This document shows, in pieces, positions 1 to 7,189 of a stretch of 15,134 nt of DNA. The stretch spans positions 1 to 15,134 of the forward strand of contig CAAGLJ010000212.1 of assembly GCA_900770785.1 (NCBI GenBank), given 5' to 3'. Position 1 is the first letter of the stretch, and the number at the start of each line of letters is the position of its first letter. The translations under genes were made by a program, and so were the position numbers. The stretch is from Lachnospiraceae bacterium (lineage in GTDB: Bacteria > Bacillota > Clostridia > Lachnospirales > Lachnospiraceae). Below the pieces are notes generated by a model that saw only the letters and a list, made by a program, of their open reading frames with translations, was not told where the DNA came from and made no database searches.

Positions 1-33
1 CAGGCCTTGCCTGTTCTACTGCCCAAATAAGAA

Positions 34-57
34 AGTGAAAAATTTTAATTTTTCACT
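34..57 (-). terminator. Possible intrinsic terminator after scpB
   Basis: A perfect 11-bp inverted repeat (AGTGAAAAATT / AATTTTTCACT) with a 2-base centre lies 28 bases beyond the scpB stop. On the minus strand it is followed by the T-rich stretch TTTCTTATTT. The stem is AT-rich, so it is weaker than the rpsU and glyS terminators in this window. It is the only candidate for ending the dacF-metallophosphoesterase-scpA-scpB run, since the window stops 33 bases further on. Confidence 0.45.
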
Positions 58-85
58 CTAACCCCCATGTTCTCTGAGCCTCACG

Positions 86-655
86 CTATATACCAAGCTG
101 CAGCGTGACCTCCTGTATCGCCTGCTCCTTAAATTCCTCTACCTGCATGGGATTCATCTCCGGCAGGGCTTCCAGAGAGCTGATACCAAACCTTCTTAAA
201 AACTCTTCCGTCGTCCCAAAAAGCAGCGGTCTGCCTGGCGCATCCATTCTTCCCAGCTCCGTTACCAGTTCAAATTCAATAAGACGGTTGATGGCATGAT
301 CGCAGCTTACTCCCCTCACCTTCTCCACCTCCGAGCGGGTGATTGGCTGCTTATAGGCTATGATAGAAAGAGTTTCCAGGCAGGCATCCGTTAATACATA
401 TTTTCTGGGACTTTTGGCAATCTTAATCAGATATTCATACATATCTGTTTTTGTACACATCTGAAAAGCCTCTCCCAGCTCAACGATATCTATTCCCCGT
501 CCGCTTCTTGCCATCTTCTCCTTCATTTCATAGAGAATCTTTCTTGTAGTTTTTTTATCCTCTTCAATCACCTCTGCCAGCTTGGACAGCTCAACAGATT
601 CTCCCATGGTGAATAAAACAGCCTCCAGAATTGCTTCCTGTTTTTCTCTTTCCAT
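86..655 (-). CDS. scpB: Segregation and condensation protein B (ScpB)
   Basis: ScpB is the winged-helix kleisin-binding subunit of the bacterial SMC-ScpAB condensin, which compacts and segregates newly replicated chromosomes. The product is 189 residues, normal for the family. The N-terminus has the typical pattern EAILEAVLFTMGESV, followed by a first winged-helix domain and then a second one containing the hallmark LSIIAYKQPITRSEVEKVRG and a G-R-P-LLFGTT-FL-FG tail. It directly follows scpA, as in most Firmicutes. I chose the ATG at 655, which has an AGGTGG-type ribosome site about 5 bases upstream. A GTG at 664, only 5 bases after the scpA stop and with a GGAG further upstream, would add three residues and cannot be excluded. 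Function is assigned from family resemblance and gene order. Confidence 0.95.
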   Translation of the reverse strand: MEREKQEAILEAVLFTMGESVELSKLAEVIEEDKKTTRKILYEMKEKMARSGRGIDIVELGEAFQMCTKTDMYEYLIKIAKSPRKYVLTDACLETLSIIAYKQPITRSEVEKVRGVSCDHAINRLIEFELVTELGRMDAPGRPLLFGTTEEFLRRFGISSLEALPEMNPMQVEEFKEQAIQEVTLQLGI

Positions 656-669
656 CTTCTCCACCTCTT

Positions 670-1422
670 CTACTCCAAAAGCTCATTGGAGGTAATGATA
701 ATATCATCAAAAAGATTGTCCTGCTCAATGGTAATCTGCCCCATTTTCATCATTTCCAGTATGGTCAGAAAGGTAATGACAATCTCCATTTTATTGTAAT
801 CCTTTTCCAGCAGTCTGCGAAAGCTAAAGGTCTTATGTGTACGGATGTAGTTCTGAATATAGCCCAGCTTCTCATCCATATTGATTTCATCCTTTTCTAT
901 CTTTCCGAACTGGCTTCGAATAGGATCGATTTTATCTTCCTGACGTTTCAGGGTAGCCTGAAAAATTTCATGAAGCCGCCTCAAGCTTATATCCGCAAAA
1001 AGGGCATCATAATCCACAGGCGGCTGATAAGCGGCTACCTCCTTTGGAATGGTAGGCGGCTTAAAATAGTTTTTATCTGCATCCAGCTGCCTGTCCTTCA
1101 ACTCAAAGGACATATATTTATACATCTTATATTCCAGGAGCTTTTGTACCAGCTCCTCTCTGGGATCTTCCTCTTCCCCCTCTTCGTTCACCTCTCTGGG
1201 CAGGAGCATTCTGCACTTAATATCCAGAAGCGTAGCCGCCATCAGTAAAAATTCGCTCATCACGTTCATATCTTCTGTTTCCAGCTGCCTGATGTACTCC
1301 AGATACTGATCCGTAATCTCCACAATGGGAATATCATAGATGTCTATTTTGTTTTTGTCGATTAAATGCAACAGCAGATCCAGAGGTCCCTCAAAAACCT
1401 GCAGCTTTACGGATAATGCCAT
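670..1422 (-). CDS. scpA: Segregation and condensation protein A (ScpA)
   Basis: ScpA is the kleisin subunit that bridges the two SMC heads in the bacterial condensin and binds an ScpB dimer. The product is 250 residues, as usual for Firmicutes. The N-terminus has the diagnostic kleisin sequence FEGPLDLLLHLIDKNKIDIYDIPI, seen at about residues 10-33, followed by the helical stretch EFLLMAATLLDIKCRMLLP at about 57-75. The C-terminal winged helix includes a VITFLTILEMMKMGQI-like segment. The start is ATG with an AGAGAGG ribosome site 5 bases upstream. The stop lies 5 to 14 bases before scpB, so the two are probably translationally coupled. No SMC gene is in the window. Confidence 0.96.
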   Translation of the reverse strand: MALSVKLQVFEGPLDLLLHLIDKNKIDIYDIPIVEITDQYLEYIRQLETEDMNVMSEFLLMAATLLDIKCRMLLPREVNEEGEEEDPREELVQKLLEYKMYKYMSFELKDRQLDADKNYFKPPTIPKEVAAYQPPVDYDALFADISLRRLHEIFQATLKRQEDKIDPIRSQFGKIEKDEINMDEKLGYIQNYIRTHKTFSFRRLLEKDYNKMEIVITFLTILEMMKMGQITIEQDNLFDDIIITSNELLE

Positions 1423-1464
1423 CTTTTCCTCTCTTCTTTCCTCTAAGGGTCCTTTGGTATTTTA

Positions 1465-2352
1465 CTAATTTTCCTTATTTTTGGCAAGATTCCTCTTGGG
1501 ACTTATGGTAAACAGAATCAGCTCTCCCGGATTGAATATTCTTATGGGCAGAGTATGGGTTCCCAATCCTCTGCTGAGAATCATGGCAGAGCTGCCCTTT
1601 TTAAACAGGCCGCCGTCATATTTGGGGAAAAGAAGGAGGGTGGGAGAAATCACCCCTCCCAGAAGGGGAAGCCGCATGATTCCTCCATGCACATGACCGG
1701 ACAAAACCAGATCGGCTCCCCACTGGGCATAGTTCTCAAAATAATCCGGATTGTGAGCCAGAAGAATCTGATATTTCTCTTTAGAGGCCGGCCCCAGGGT
1801 CTCCTCCAGATACTCCTTCTCCATAGGTGGTATTTTAAAATGCCTGTAGTAGTCCCAATCCAATTCCAGCCCCATAACTGCAAACTCATCTCCCAGGACC
1901 CTTCCTTCATTTTGCAGCATCCCGATTCCCAGCTTTTTAAGTCTTCTCTCGTAGTCAGCCGCCCCGCCCTTGTAGCTTTCGGGCCGGGAATAAAGCCGGC
2001 TTTCATGATTTCCCATTCCATAAAAAACAGGGTATTTTTCAGAAAGTTTTCTCATCAGCTCCAGCGCATGGTCATAAGAACAGCTCCCTTTTGCCGTCAT
2101 CATATCGCCTGCCATAAAGACAGCCTCCGGTCTCAATTCATCAATGCTTTCAAGCAAAGAAGCATTTTCCTTACCAAAGCTTTTATCGTGCAGATCAGCA
2201 AGCAGAACAAAACGGTGGCTGCGCTTTACCTTTTCACTGGTCAGTTCATAGGTAACTACCTTAAACCGGTTGCCATCAATAAGCATAACCAGTAAAAAAA
2301 AGCAGGCAAGAAGAATAATTCCACACACAAACAGAATAAACCAATGGGTCAA
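1465..2352 (-). CDS. Membrane-anchored metallophosphoesterase (YkuE/YaeI-like)
   Basis: This is a calcineurin-like phosphoesterase of 295 residues. An N-terminal hydrophobic segment (about residues 4-24) should anchor it in the membrane, with the catalytic domain following. The five metal-binding blocks are in order: D-x-H (D53, H55), GD (D83), GNHE (N115, H116), H200 in LAHNPD, and GHVHGG (H220, H222). The layout resembles the YkuE/YaeI group of membrane phosphodiesterases. The substrate cannot be read from sequence; envelope or lipid-linked phosphoesters are a guess. It lies between a D,D-carboxypeptidase gene and scpA, 50 bases from the former and 42 from the latter, so it is probably co-transcribed. 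The start is TTG, supported by an AAGGAG ribosome site 8 bases upstream; the next in-frame ATG (residue 23) would delete the membrane helix. Confidence 0.85.
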   Translation of the reverse strand: MTHWFILFVCGIILLACFFLLVMLIDGNRFKVVTYELTSEKVKRSHRFVLLADLHDKSFGKENASLLESIDELRPEAVFMAGDMMTAKGSCSYDHALELMRKLSEKYPVFYGMGNHESRLYSRPESYKGGAADYERRLKKLGIGMLQNEGRVLGDEFAVMGLELDWDYYRHFKIPPMEKEYLEETLGPASKEKYQILLAHNPDYFENYAQWGADLVLSGHVHGGIMRLPLLGGVISPTLLLFPKYDGGLFKKGSSAMILSRGLGTHTLPIRIFNPGELILFTISPKRNLAKNKEN

Positions 2353-2360
2353 TGTTCCTT

Positions 2361-2366
2361 CTCCTT
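2361..2366 (-). promoter_or_regulatory. Ribosome binding site fixing a TTG start
   Basis: AAGGAG on the minus strand, 8 bases before the TTG at 2352. It is the only good Shine-Dalgarno match near the 5' end of the metallophosphoesterase gene, and it supports TTG initiation that keeps the N-terminal membrane segment. Confidence 0.7.
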
Positions 2367-2402
2367 TCGGATTTTCCTATAGGTAAAACATTTATTATCT
2401 TA

Positions 2403-3578
2403 TCATATCTTTACCGTTCCTAAAAGCCATTTTCCAAAAGCTCTCCTAAAGGTATCACCCAATTTTGCTTCCTCCACCTCTTCCTCTGCCACAATAGCCA
2501 CACTGCCGATTTTCTTTTCCTGTAAAAAATAAACCACTTCTCCTACCTTATCCCCCTTTTTTACTGGTGCCTTAACCCTTTCGGGCAGCCGCTCTTCCTT
2601 CGTTATTTTACTCAAATCATTCCCTTCCAGATCCAGATAGGTAAAAGGCTGCTGGCAGGATACAGACAGCTTATCCTTTACCCCTCCTTCCACCGGCAGG
2701 GGCACAAAGGCAGCCTCCTGCTTATCCTCATAAAAATGGGCCTTGGCAAAGCCATAGTTCAAGAGAGTTTCACAATCCTTAAAGCGGACTTTATGATCCG
2801 GTGCTGCCATCACTACCGCAATCAGCTGCACCTCATCTTTTTGGGCAGTAGCAGAAAGACAATATTTTGCCTTATCCGTAGACCCGGTTTTTAAGCCGTT
2901 GGCATAGGGATACTGTTTTAACAGCTTATTCGTGGAGGAAAGGGTAAAGTTGCTTTCTCCCTTTCTGGTAACGTGGGTAATATCTTCCATCCATATGGTG
3001 GTATAATTAAATACTTCAGGATAACGATTGATCAGCTCTTTGGACATCACAGCGACGTCTCTGGCAGTGGTATGATGTTCGTCAGAAGAACTGAGCCCAC
3101 AGCAGTCTACAAAATGGGTATTTCCCATTCCAAGCTGTGCAGCCTTCTGGTTCATCTTTTCCACAAATGCTTCCTCACTGCCGGCTATGTATTCTGCCAT
3201 GGCTACTGAAGCATCATTCCCGCTGGCTACTGCAATACATTTAATCAGAGTCTCTACCGTCTGCTCCTCTCCTTCTTCCAAAAAAACCTGGCTTCCTCCC
3301 ATGGATTTTGCATGGGCACTGGTAACTACTTTATCCTCCAGCGTAATCTGCTTTTGTTCCAGAGCCTCAAAAATCAACAGCAGCGTCATAATTTTCGTAA
3401 TACTTGCAGGACTTCTTACTTCATCCGAATTTTTTTCATAGATTACCGTACCTGTTTTACTTTCCATCAAAATGGCAGATGGAGCCTGTAAACTTACTTC
3501 CTCTCCTTGTACGGGCATGGTCAAAAGCAAACTCAGACCAAGAATGAGCCATAGGGATAAAAAAATTCTTTTTTTCAT
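2403..3578 (-). CDS. D-alanyl-D-alanine carboxypeptidase (DacF/PBP5-like)
   Basis: This is a low-molecular-weight penicillin-binding protein (peptidase S11) that trims the terminal D-alanine from peptidoglycan stem peptides outside the membrane. The product is 391 residues. A signal peptide (MKKR followed by a hydrophobic core, likely cut near residue 25) is followed by the three active-site motifs: SITK (nucleophile S59, K62), SGN (119-121) and KTG (230-232). A C-terminal beta-rich PBP5-type domain covers roughly residues 290-375. The very end (FRRAFGKWLLGTVKI) is amphipathic, as in carboxypeptidases that attach to the membrane by their tail. ATG at 3578 is preceded by AAAGGA with 6-base spacing; an overlapping TTG just upstream is less likely. 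It is the first gene after the rpsU terminator, though I see no convincing promoter. It could be DacF or DacB by local naming, and spore-specific use cannot be told from sequence. Confidence 0.93.
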   Translation of the reverse strand: MKKRIFLSLWLILGLSLLLTMPVQGEEVSLQAPSAILMESKTGTVIYEKNSDEVRSPASITKIMTLLLIFEALEQKQITLEDKVVTSAHAKSMGGSQVFLEEGEEQTVETLIKCIAVASGNDASVAMAEYIAGSEEAFVEKMNQKAAQLGMGNTHFVDCCGLSSSDEHHTTARDVAVMSKELINRYPEVFNYTTIWMEDITHVTRKGESNFTLSSTNKLLKQYPYANGLKTGSTDKAKYCLSATAQKDEVQLIAVVMAAPDHKVRFKDCETLLNYGFAKAHFYEDKQEAAFVPLPVEGGVKDKLSVSCQQPFTYLDLEGNDLSKITKEERLPERVKAPVKKGDKVGEVVYFLQEKKIGSVAIVAEEEVEEAKLGDTFRRAFGKWLLGTVKI

Positions 3579-3651
3579 CAACTATCCTTTCAATCTTCTT
3601 ATCCCTATTTTTATGACTAATGGAAAAAATTATTCATCTACAACGATATAC

Positions 3652-3684
3652 AAAAAGAAAATCCCTGATAAGATTATCAGGGAT
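3652..3684 (-). terminator. rpsU intrinsic terminator
   Basis: A perfect 11-bp inverted repeat (ATCCCTGATAA / TTATCAGGGAT, positions 3661-3684) starts 16 bases beyond the rpsU stop. On the minus strand it is followed at once by TTTTCTTTTTG. This is a textbook Rho-independent terminator and should separate rpsU from dacF. Confidence 0.92.
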
Positions 3685-3699
3685 CCGCTTATTACACGA

Positions 3700-3876
3700 T
3701 TAGTTATATTTACGTTTTCTTGCTGCTTCAGATTTCTTCTTACGTCTTACGCTTGGCTTCTCGTAATGCTCTCTCTTACGAATCTCCTGCTGGATACCAG
3801 CTTTCGCACAGCTTCTTTTAAAGCGACGTAAAGCGCTATCTAAAGTCTCGTTCTCTTTTACGATTACGTTTGACAT
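3700..3876 (-). CDS. rpsU: 30S ribosomal protein S21
   Basis: S21 is a small, very basic protein of the 30S platform near the anti-Shine-Dalgarno end of 16S rRNA and helps translation initiation. I translated this 58-residue frame by hand: it begins MSNVIVKENETLDSALRRFK, contains the family signature KRSCAKAGIQQEIRKREHYEKPS (about residues 20-42), and ends in a lysine/arginine-rich tail (RRKKKSEAARKRKYN). Length and pattern match Firmicute S21 closely. The ATG is preceded by GGGAGG about 12 bases upstream, in a leader of about 100 bases. It has its own promoter and terminator, so it is a single-gene unit between alaS and the carboxypeptidase gene. Confidence 0.97.
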   Translation of the reverse strand: MSNVIVKENETLDSALRRFKRSCAKAGIQQEIRKREHYEKPSVRRKKKSEAARKRKYN

Positions 3877-3984
3877 CCTACACCCTAACCTCCCTTCAGT
3901 CCCTACCTAGCAACATGACTGATTTGGGTTTATTTTCTGTGCTGCCTTCTGTCTATAATAAGTTCACAGGTATGCACAAATCAT
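3877..3984 (-). other. Long untranslated leader of rpsU
   Basis: About 100 bases separate the predicted transcription start from the rpsU ATG. The last 35 bases are G-rich on the minus strand, with repeated TAGG/AGGG words and a GGGAGG ribosome site (3889-3894). A 5-bp CAGTC/GACTG pairing around 3897-3921 could form a weak stem just upstream of the ribosome site. A six-codon frame (start at about 3917) lies inside it but has no ribosome site. I see no known riboswitch or ribosomal-protein leader motif. Confidence 0.4.
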
Positions 3985-4012
3985 ATTATAGCAAAAAATC
4001 CTGCTTCGTCAA
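3985..4012 (-). promoter_or_regulatory. rpsU promoter (sigma-A type, extended -10)
   Basis: On the minus strand TTGACG (4007-4012) and TATAAT (3985-3990) are separated by 16 bases. The -10 is preceded by TGC, giving an extended -10 element. It starts 26 bases past the alaS stop and points to rpsU. The near-consensus match suits a strongly expressed ribosomal protein gene. Confidence 0.88.
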
Positions 4013-4038
4013 CTGTTTTTTTGCAAAAAATTAATTTT

Positions 4039-6690
4039 TTATAATTGTCCTTCCAAAACCTTAGCGGCTTCTTCAATGGCTGCCGGTATTCCTGCCGGAT
4101 TCTTTCCACCTGCCTGTGCCATATTGGGTCTTCCCCCTCCACCGCCGCCCACAAGGGCTGCAATGCCTTTAATCAGATTGCCTGCATGGGCACCTTTTTT
4201 CATGGCCTCATCGGTAGCCATCACCATCAGGTTCACCTTGCCCTCCAGCTCAGAAGCCAGCACGATAACGCCTTCTCCCAGCTTTTCCTTCCACTGGTCA
4301 CCCAGCTGGCGAAGCCCGTTCATGTCTACTCCCTGTACAGAAGCCGCCAGGAGCTTAACACCTTTAACTTCCCTTACCTGATCCATTACATCTCCCAGAG
4401 CATCCTTAGCCAGTCTGGACTTCATGGATTCATTTTCACTTTGCAGGGCCTTCATTTCGGCTAACAGGTGTTCAATCTTCTCATGTACCTTTCCGGGAAC
4501 GGTTTTTAAGGCTTTAGCGGCCTGCTCCAGCTGAGCCTCCAGCTGTTTATAATAAGCGGTTACTCCTTTTCCGGTCAAAGCCTCAATTCGGCGTACTCCT
4601 GCTGCCACACCGTTTTCCGAAATAATCTTAAAGCTGGAGATTACCCCCGTATTTTTCACGTGAGTACCACCGCAAAGCTCAATGGAGAAGTCTCCCATAC
4701 TTAAGACTCTTACACTCTCTCCATACTTTTCTCCAAAAAGTGCCATGGCTCCCGCTTTTTTGGCATCCTCTACACTCATTTCTCTGGTGACCACTTCCAG
4801 ATTCTCTTCAATCTTTTCGTTCACCATATCCTCCACCTGCTTCAATTCCTCCGCAGTCATGGCTGAAAAATGGCTGAAGTCGAATCTTAATCTATGCCCA
4901 TCTACCAGAGAACCGGCCTGTTCTACATGGGTTCCCAGAACCTCTCTTAAGGCCTTATGCAGCAAATGGGTAGCACTGTGGTTCTTACAGGTATCGCTGC
5001 GGTTTTGGGCATCCACCTTCAGGGATACGGTATCGCCCACTTTAATCATCCCTCTGGTCACCTGACCAATATGACCGATTTTCTCACCGGAAAGTTTTAC
5101 TGTATCCTTTACTTCAAACTCTCCTTCCGGTCCGGTAATCACACCGATGTCTGCATTCTGACCACCCATGGTCGCGTAGAAGGGGGTCTCCTCCACGATA
5201 ATGGTTCCCACCTGACCATCAGACAAGGCTTCCACCAGCTCTGCTTCGGTGGTCAATACACTTACTCTGGAGTCATGCACCAGTCGGTCATAGCCTACGA
5301 ATACGGAAGTGATGGAAGGGTCAATGGACTCGTATACGGTCACATCAGCCCCCATGTAATTCGTTACCTTGCGGGCCTTTCTTGCCGTCTCTCTCTGATT
5401 CAGCATAGCTTTCTGAAAGCCTTCCTCATCCAGAGTCATTCCACTTTCTTCCAGAATCTCCCTTGTTAAATCCAGAGGGAAGCCATAGGTATCGTAAAGC
5501 CGGAAGGCATCCTCTCCTGCCAGTACGGTTTTTGCTTCTGTCTGCAGCTTATCCTTCATTTCCTTTAAAATGGCAAGTCCCTGATCAATGGTCTTGTCAA
5601 ACTTACTTTCCTCCTGGGTCAGCACCGTTAAAATAAAGGTCTTCTTCTCCTCCAGTTCAGGATAGCCATCCTTAGATTCTGCGATTACGGTCTGGCTTAA
5701 GTCAGCCAGAAACTGCTCTTTAATACCTAACAGCCTTCCGTGTCTTGCGGCCCGGCGAATCAATCTTCTCAATACATAGCCCCGGCCCTCGTTGGAAGGC
5801 ATAACTCCATCGGAAATCAGAAAGGTGGAAGACCGAATATGATCTGTAATAAGGCGGATGGATACATCCTGGTTTTCCTCCTCGCCATAAGTCACCCCTG
5901 CTATTTCACAAATCCTGTCACGGATAGCCTTCATGGTATCAATATCAAAGACGGAATTCACATCCTGAACCACCACAGCCAGACGCTCCAGCCCCATACC
6001 GGTATCAATATTCTTATTCTCCAGCTCGGTATAGTTACCCTTCCCGTCTCCATCGTACTGGGTGAATACGTTGTTCCATACCTCCATGAAACGATCGCAT
6101 TCACAGCCTACCTTACAATCAGGTCTATGGCAGCCATACTTTTCTCCCCGGTCATAGTAAATTTCGGAACAGGGACCACAGGGGCCTGCACCATGCTCCC
6201 AGAAATTGTCGCATTTTCCATTCTCATCCCGGTAAAAACGGGTAATTTTCTCTGCCGGAACACCAATATCCTTATTCCAGATTTCAAAAGCCTCATCATC
6301 CTCAAAGTAGATAGATGGATACAGCCTCTCCGGATCCATGCCGATAACCTGGGTCAAAAACTCCCAGCTCCAGGCAATGGCTTCCTTTTTAAAGTAGTCC
6401 CCAAAAGAAAAGTTTCCCAGCATTTCAAAAAAAGTAAGATGTCGTGCTGTTTTACCTACGTTTTCAATGTCACCTGTACGAACACATTTCTGGCAGGTGG
6501 TCATTCTTCTGCTTGGCGGAATCTCCTGCCCGGTAAAATAGGACTTTAATGGAGCCATTCCGGCATTGATCAACAGCAGAGAATTATCATTATGGGGCAC
6601 TAAAGAATAGCTTCCCTTAGCCAGATGCCCCTTAGACTCGAAAAACTCCAGATACATTCTTCGTAATTCATTTACTCCATATGGTTTCAC
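4039..6690 (-). CDS. alaS: Alanyl-tRNA synthetase
   Basis: AlaS charges tRNA-Ala with alanine in the cytoplasm and hydrolyses mischarged Ser/Gly-tRNA-Ala. The product is 883 residues, full length for bacteria. It has the class II catalytic domain at the N-terminus (starting KPYGVNELRRMYLEFFESKGH, with INAGM and the TTCQKCVRTGDIENVG segment), a tRNA-recognition region, the editing domain with HSATH (H571, H575) and CGGTH (C673, H677) zinc ligands, and a C-Ala domain ending in the glycine-rich GGGGGGRPNMAQAGG. The start is taken as the GTG at 6690, which has GGAGGAG placed 6 bases upstream. A TTG at 6705 lies so that the ribosome site would fall inside the gene, so I reject it. It lies 34 bases after the CheY-like gene and probably shares its promoter. 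No T-box leader is present. Confidence 0.98.
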   Translation of the reverse strand: MKPYGVNELRRMYLEFFESKGHLAKGSYSLVPHNDNSLLLINAGMAPLKSYFTGQEIPPSRRMTTCQKCVRTGDIENVGKTARHLTFFEMLGNFSFGDYFKKEAIAWSWEFLTQVIGMDPERLYPSIYFEDDEAFEIWNKDIGVPAEKITRFYRDENGKCDNFWEHGAGPCGPCSEIYYDRGEKYGCHRPDCKVGCECDRFMEVWNNVFTQYDGDGKGNYTELENKNIDTGMGLERLAVVVQDVNSVFDIDTMKAIRDRICEIAGVTYGEEENQDVSIRLITDHIRSSTFLISDGVMPSNEGRGYVLRRLIRRAARHGRLLGIKEQFLADLSQTVIAESKDGYPELEEKKTFILTVLTQEESKFDKTIDQGLAILKEMKDKLQTEAKTVLAGEDAFRLYDTYGFPLDLTREILEESGMTLDEEGFQKAMLNQRETARKARKVTNYMGADVTVYESIDPSITSVFVGYDRLVHDSRVSVLTTEAELVEALSDGQVGTIIVEETPFYATMGGQNADIGVITGPEGEFEVKDTVKLSGEKIGHIGQVTRGMIKVGDTVSLKVDAQNRSDTCKNHSATHLLHKALREVLGTHVEQAGSLVDGHRLRFDFSHFSAMTAEELKQVEDMVNEKIEENLEVVTREMSVEDAKKAGAMALFGEKYGESVRVLSMGDFSIELCGGTHVKNTGVISSFKIISENGVAAGVRRIEALTGKGVTAYYKQLEAQLEQAAKALKTVPGKVHEKIEHLLAEMKALQSENESMKSRLAKDALGDVMDQVREVKGVKLLAASVQGVDMNGLRQLGDQWKEKLGEGVIVLASELEGKVNLMVMATDEAMKKGAHAGNLIKGIAALVGGGGGGRPNMAQAGGKNPAGIPAAIEEAAKVLEGQL

Positions 6691-6696
6691 ATCTAT

Positions 6697-6703
6697 CTCC
6701 TCC
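6697..6703 (-). promoter_or_regulatory. Ribosome binding site fixing the alaS GTG start
   Basis: GGAGGAG on the minus strand, 6 bases before the GTG at 6690. It decides between that GTG and the TTG at 6705, whose own upstream region lacks a Shine-Dalgarno match. Confidence 0.8.
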
Positions 6704-6724
6704 AAACTTGCAAAACAGTCTTTC

Positions 6725-7096
6725 TCACCTGTTTAAACCTGTCACTTTATTCAGTGCTTCCATAACCTGTTGTGCCCGAAAAGGCTTTACAATAAAATCA
6801 CTGGCCCCCGCCTCTATCGCTTCCAATACCAGTACCTGCTGCCCCATGGCTGAACACATTACGATTTTAGCCTCCGGGTCAAATGCATGAATCTGCTTCA
6901 CCGCTTCAATCCCATTCATGTCCGGCATAGTGATATCCATAGTAACCAAATCCGGTCTCAGCTGTTTATACTTGGCAATGGCATCAGCACCATTGACAGC
7001 CTCCCCCACTATCTCATAGCCATGTTTAACCAAAATATCCTTAAGGATTTTTCTCATGAATGCAGCGTCATCACATATTAAAATGGACGTTCCCAT
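6725..7096 (-). CDS. CheY-type single-domain response regulator
   Basis: This is a 123-residue stand-alone receiver domain. All phospho-acceptor residues are present: acidic pair D9-D10, phosphorylation site D54 in VTMDITMPDMNG, switch S82 in MCSAMGQQ, and K104 in VKPF. The sequence strongly resembles Bacillus-type CheY as I recall it, including DDAAFMR, YEIVGEAVNGADAI and CSAMGQQ. There is no DNA-binding or enzymatic output domain, so it should act by protein-protein contact when phosphorylated. No histidine kinase, CheA, flagellar or receptor gene lies in the window, so its partner is unknown. The start at 7096 has AGAGGGAG just upstream; an earlier in-frame ATG at 7138 falls inside the -10 box and is rejected. 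It probably forms an operon with alaS, 34 bases downstream. Confidence 0.88.
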   Translation of the reverse strand: MGTSILICDDAAFMRKILKDILVKHGYEIVGEAVNGADAIAKYKQLRPDLVTMDITMPDMNGIEAVKQIHAFDPEAKIVMCSAMGQQVLVLEAIEAGASDFIVKPFRAQQVMEALNKVTGLNR

Positions 7097-7133
7097 ACTG
7101 CTCCCTCTCTTCATCTGTTTTTTGCATAAGCAT

Positions 7134-7161
7134 ATCATACCAAACCGGAAAAAATTTTCAA
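7134..7161 (-). promoter_or_regulatory. Promoter of the cheY-like / alaS unit
   Basis: TTGAAA (7156-7161) and TATGAT (7134-7139) on the minus strand are spaced 16 bases apart, with TGG before the -10 (extended -10). The predicted transcript starts about 30 bases before the CheY-like ATG. It lies in the 93-base gap after the radical SAM gene and is the only promoter I find that could serve alaS. Confidence 0.8.
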
Positions 7162-7189
7162 GTCTTTTATCCGATTTTCACATTTACCT

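Noticed and set aside
3582..3650. Promoter for the dacF-like gene
   Set aside because: I tested TTGTAT/TAATTT and TTGTAG/CATAAA pairs; spacings of 15 and more than 20 bases and poor matches make neither convincing.
3899..3919. Six-codon frame (M-L-L-G-R-D) in the rpsU leader
   Set aside because: There is no ribosome site and no sign of a leader-peptide attenuator; frames this short arise easily by chance.
4025..4040. 16-base AT palindrome at the alaS stop (A6-TTAA-T6)
   Set aside because: It consists only of A and T, too weak for a terminator stem. The rpsU promoter starts beside it. It may just be low-complexity sequence.
5740..6549. Long plus-strand open frame of 269 codons opposite alaS
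   Set aside because: It lies wholly antisense to the well-conserved alaS catalytic domain, has no ribosome site, and its translation shows no recognisable domain. The same applies to the plus-strand frames opposite era (10792-11559) and the metallophosphoesterase (1555-2295).
7141..7165. Possible terminator of the radical SAM gene (GAAAA/TTTTC)
   Set aside because: Only about 4-5 AT-rich base pairs, and it overlaps the -35 box of the cheY-like promoter.
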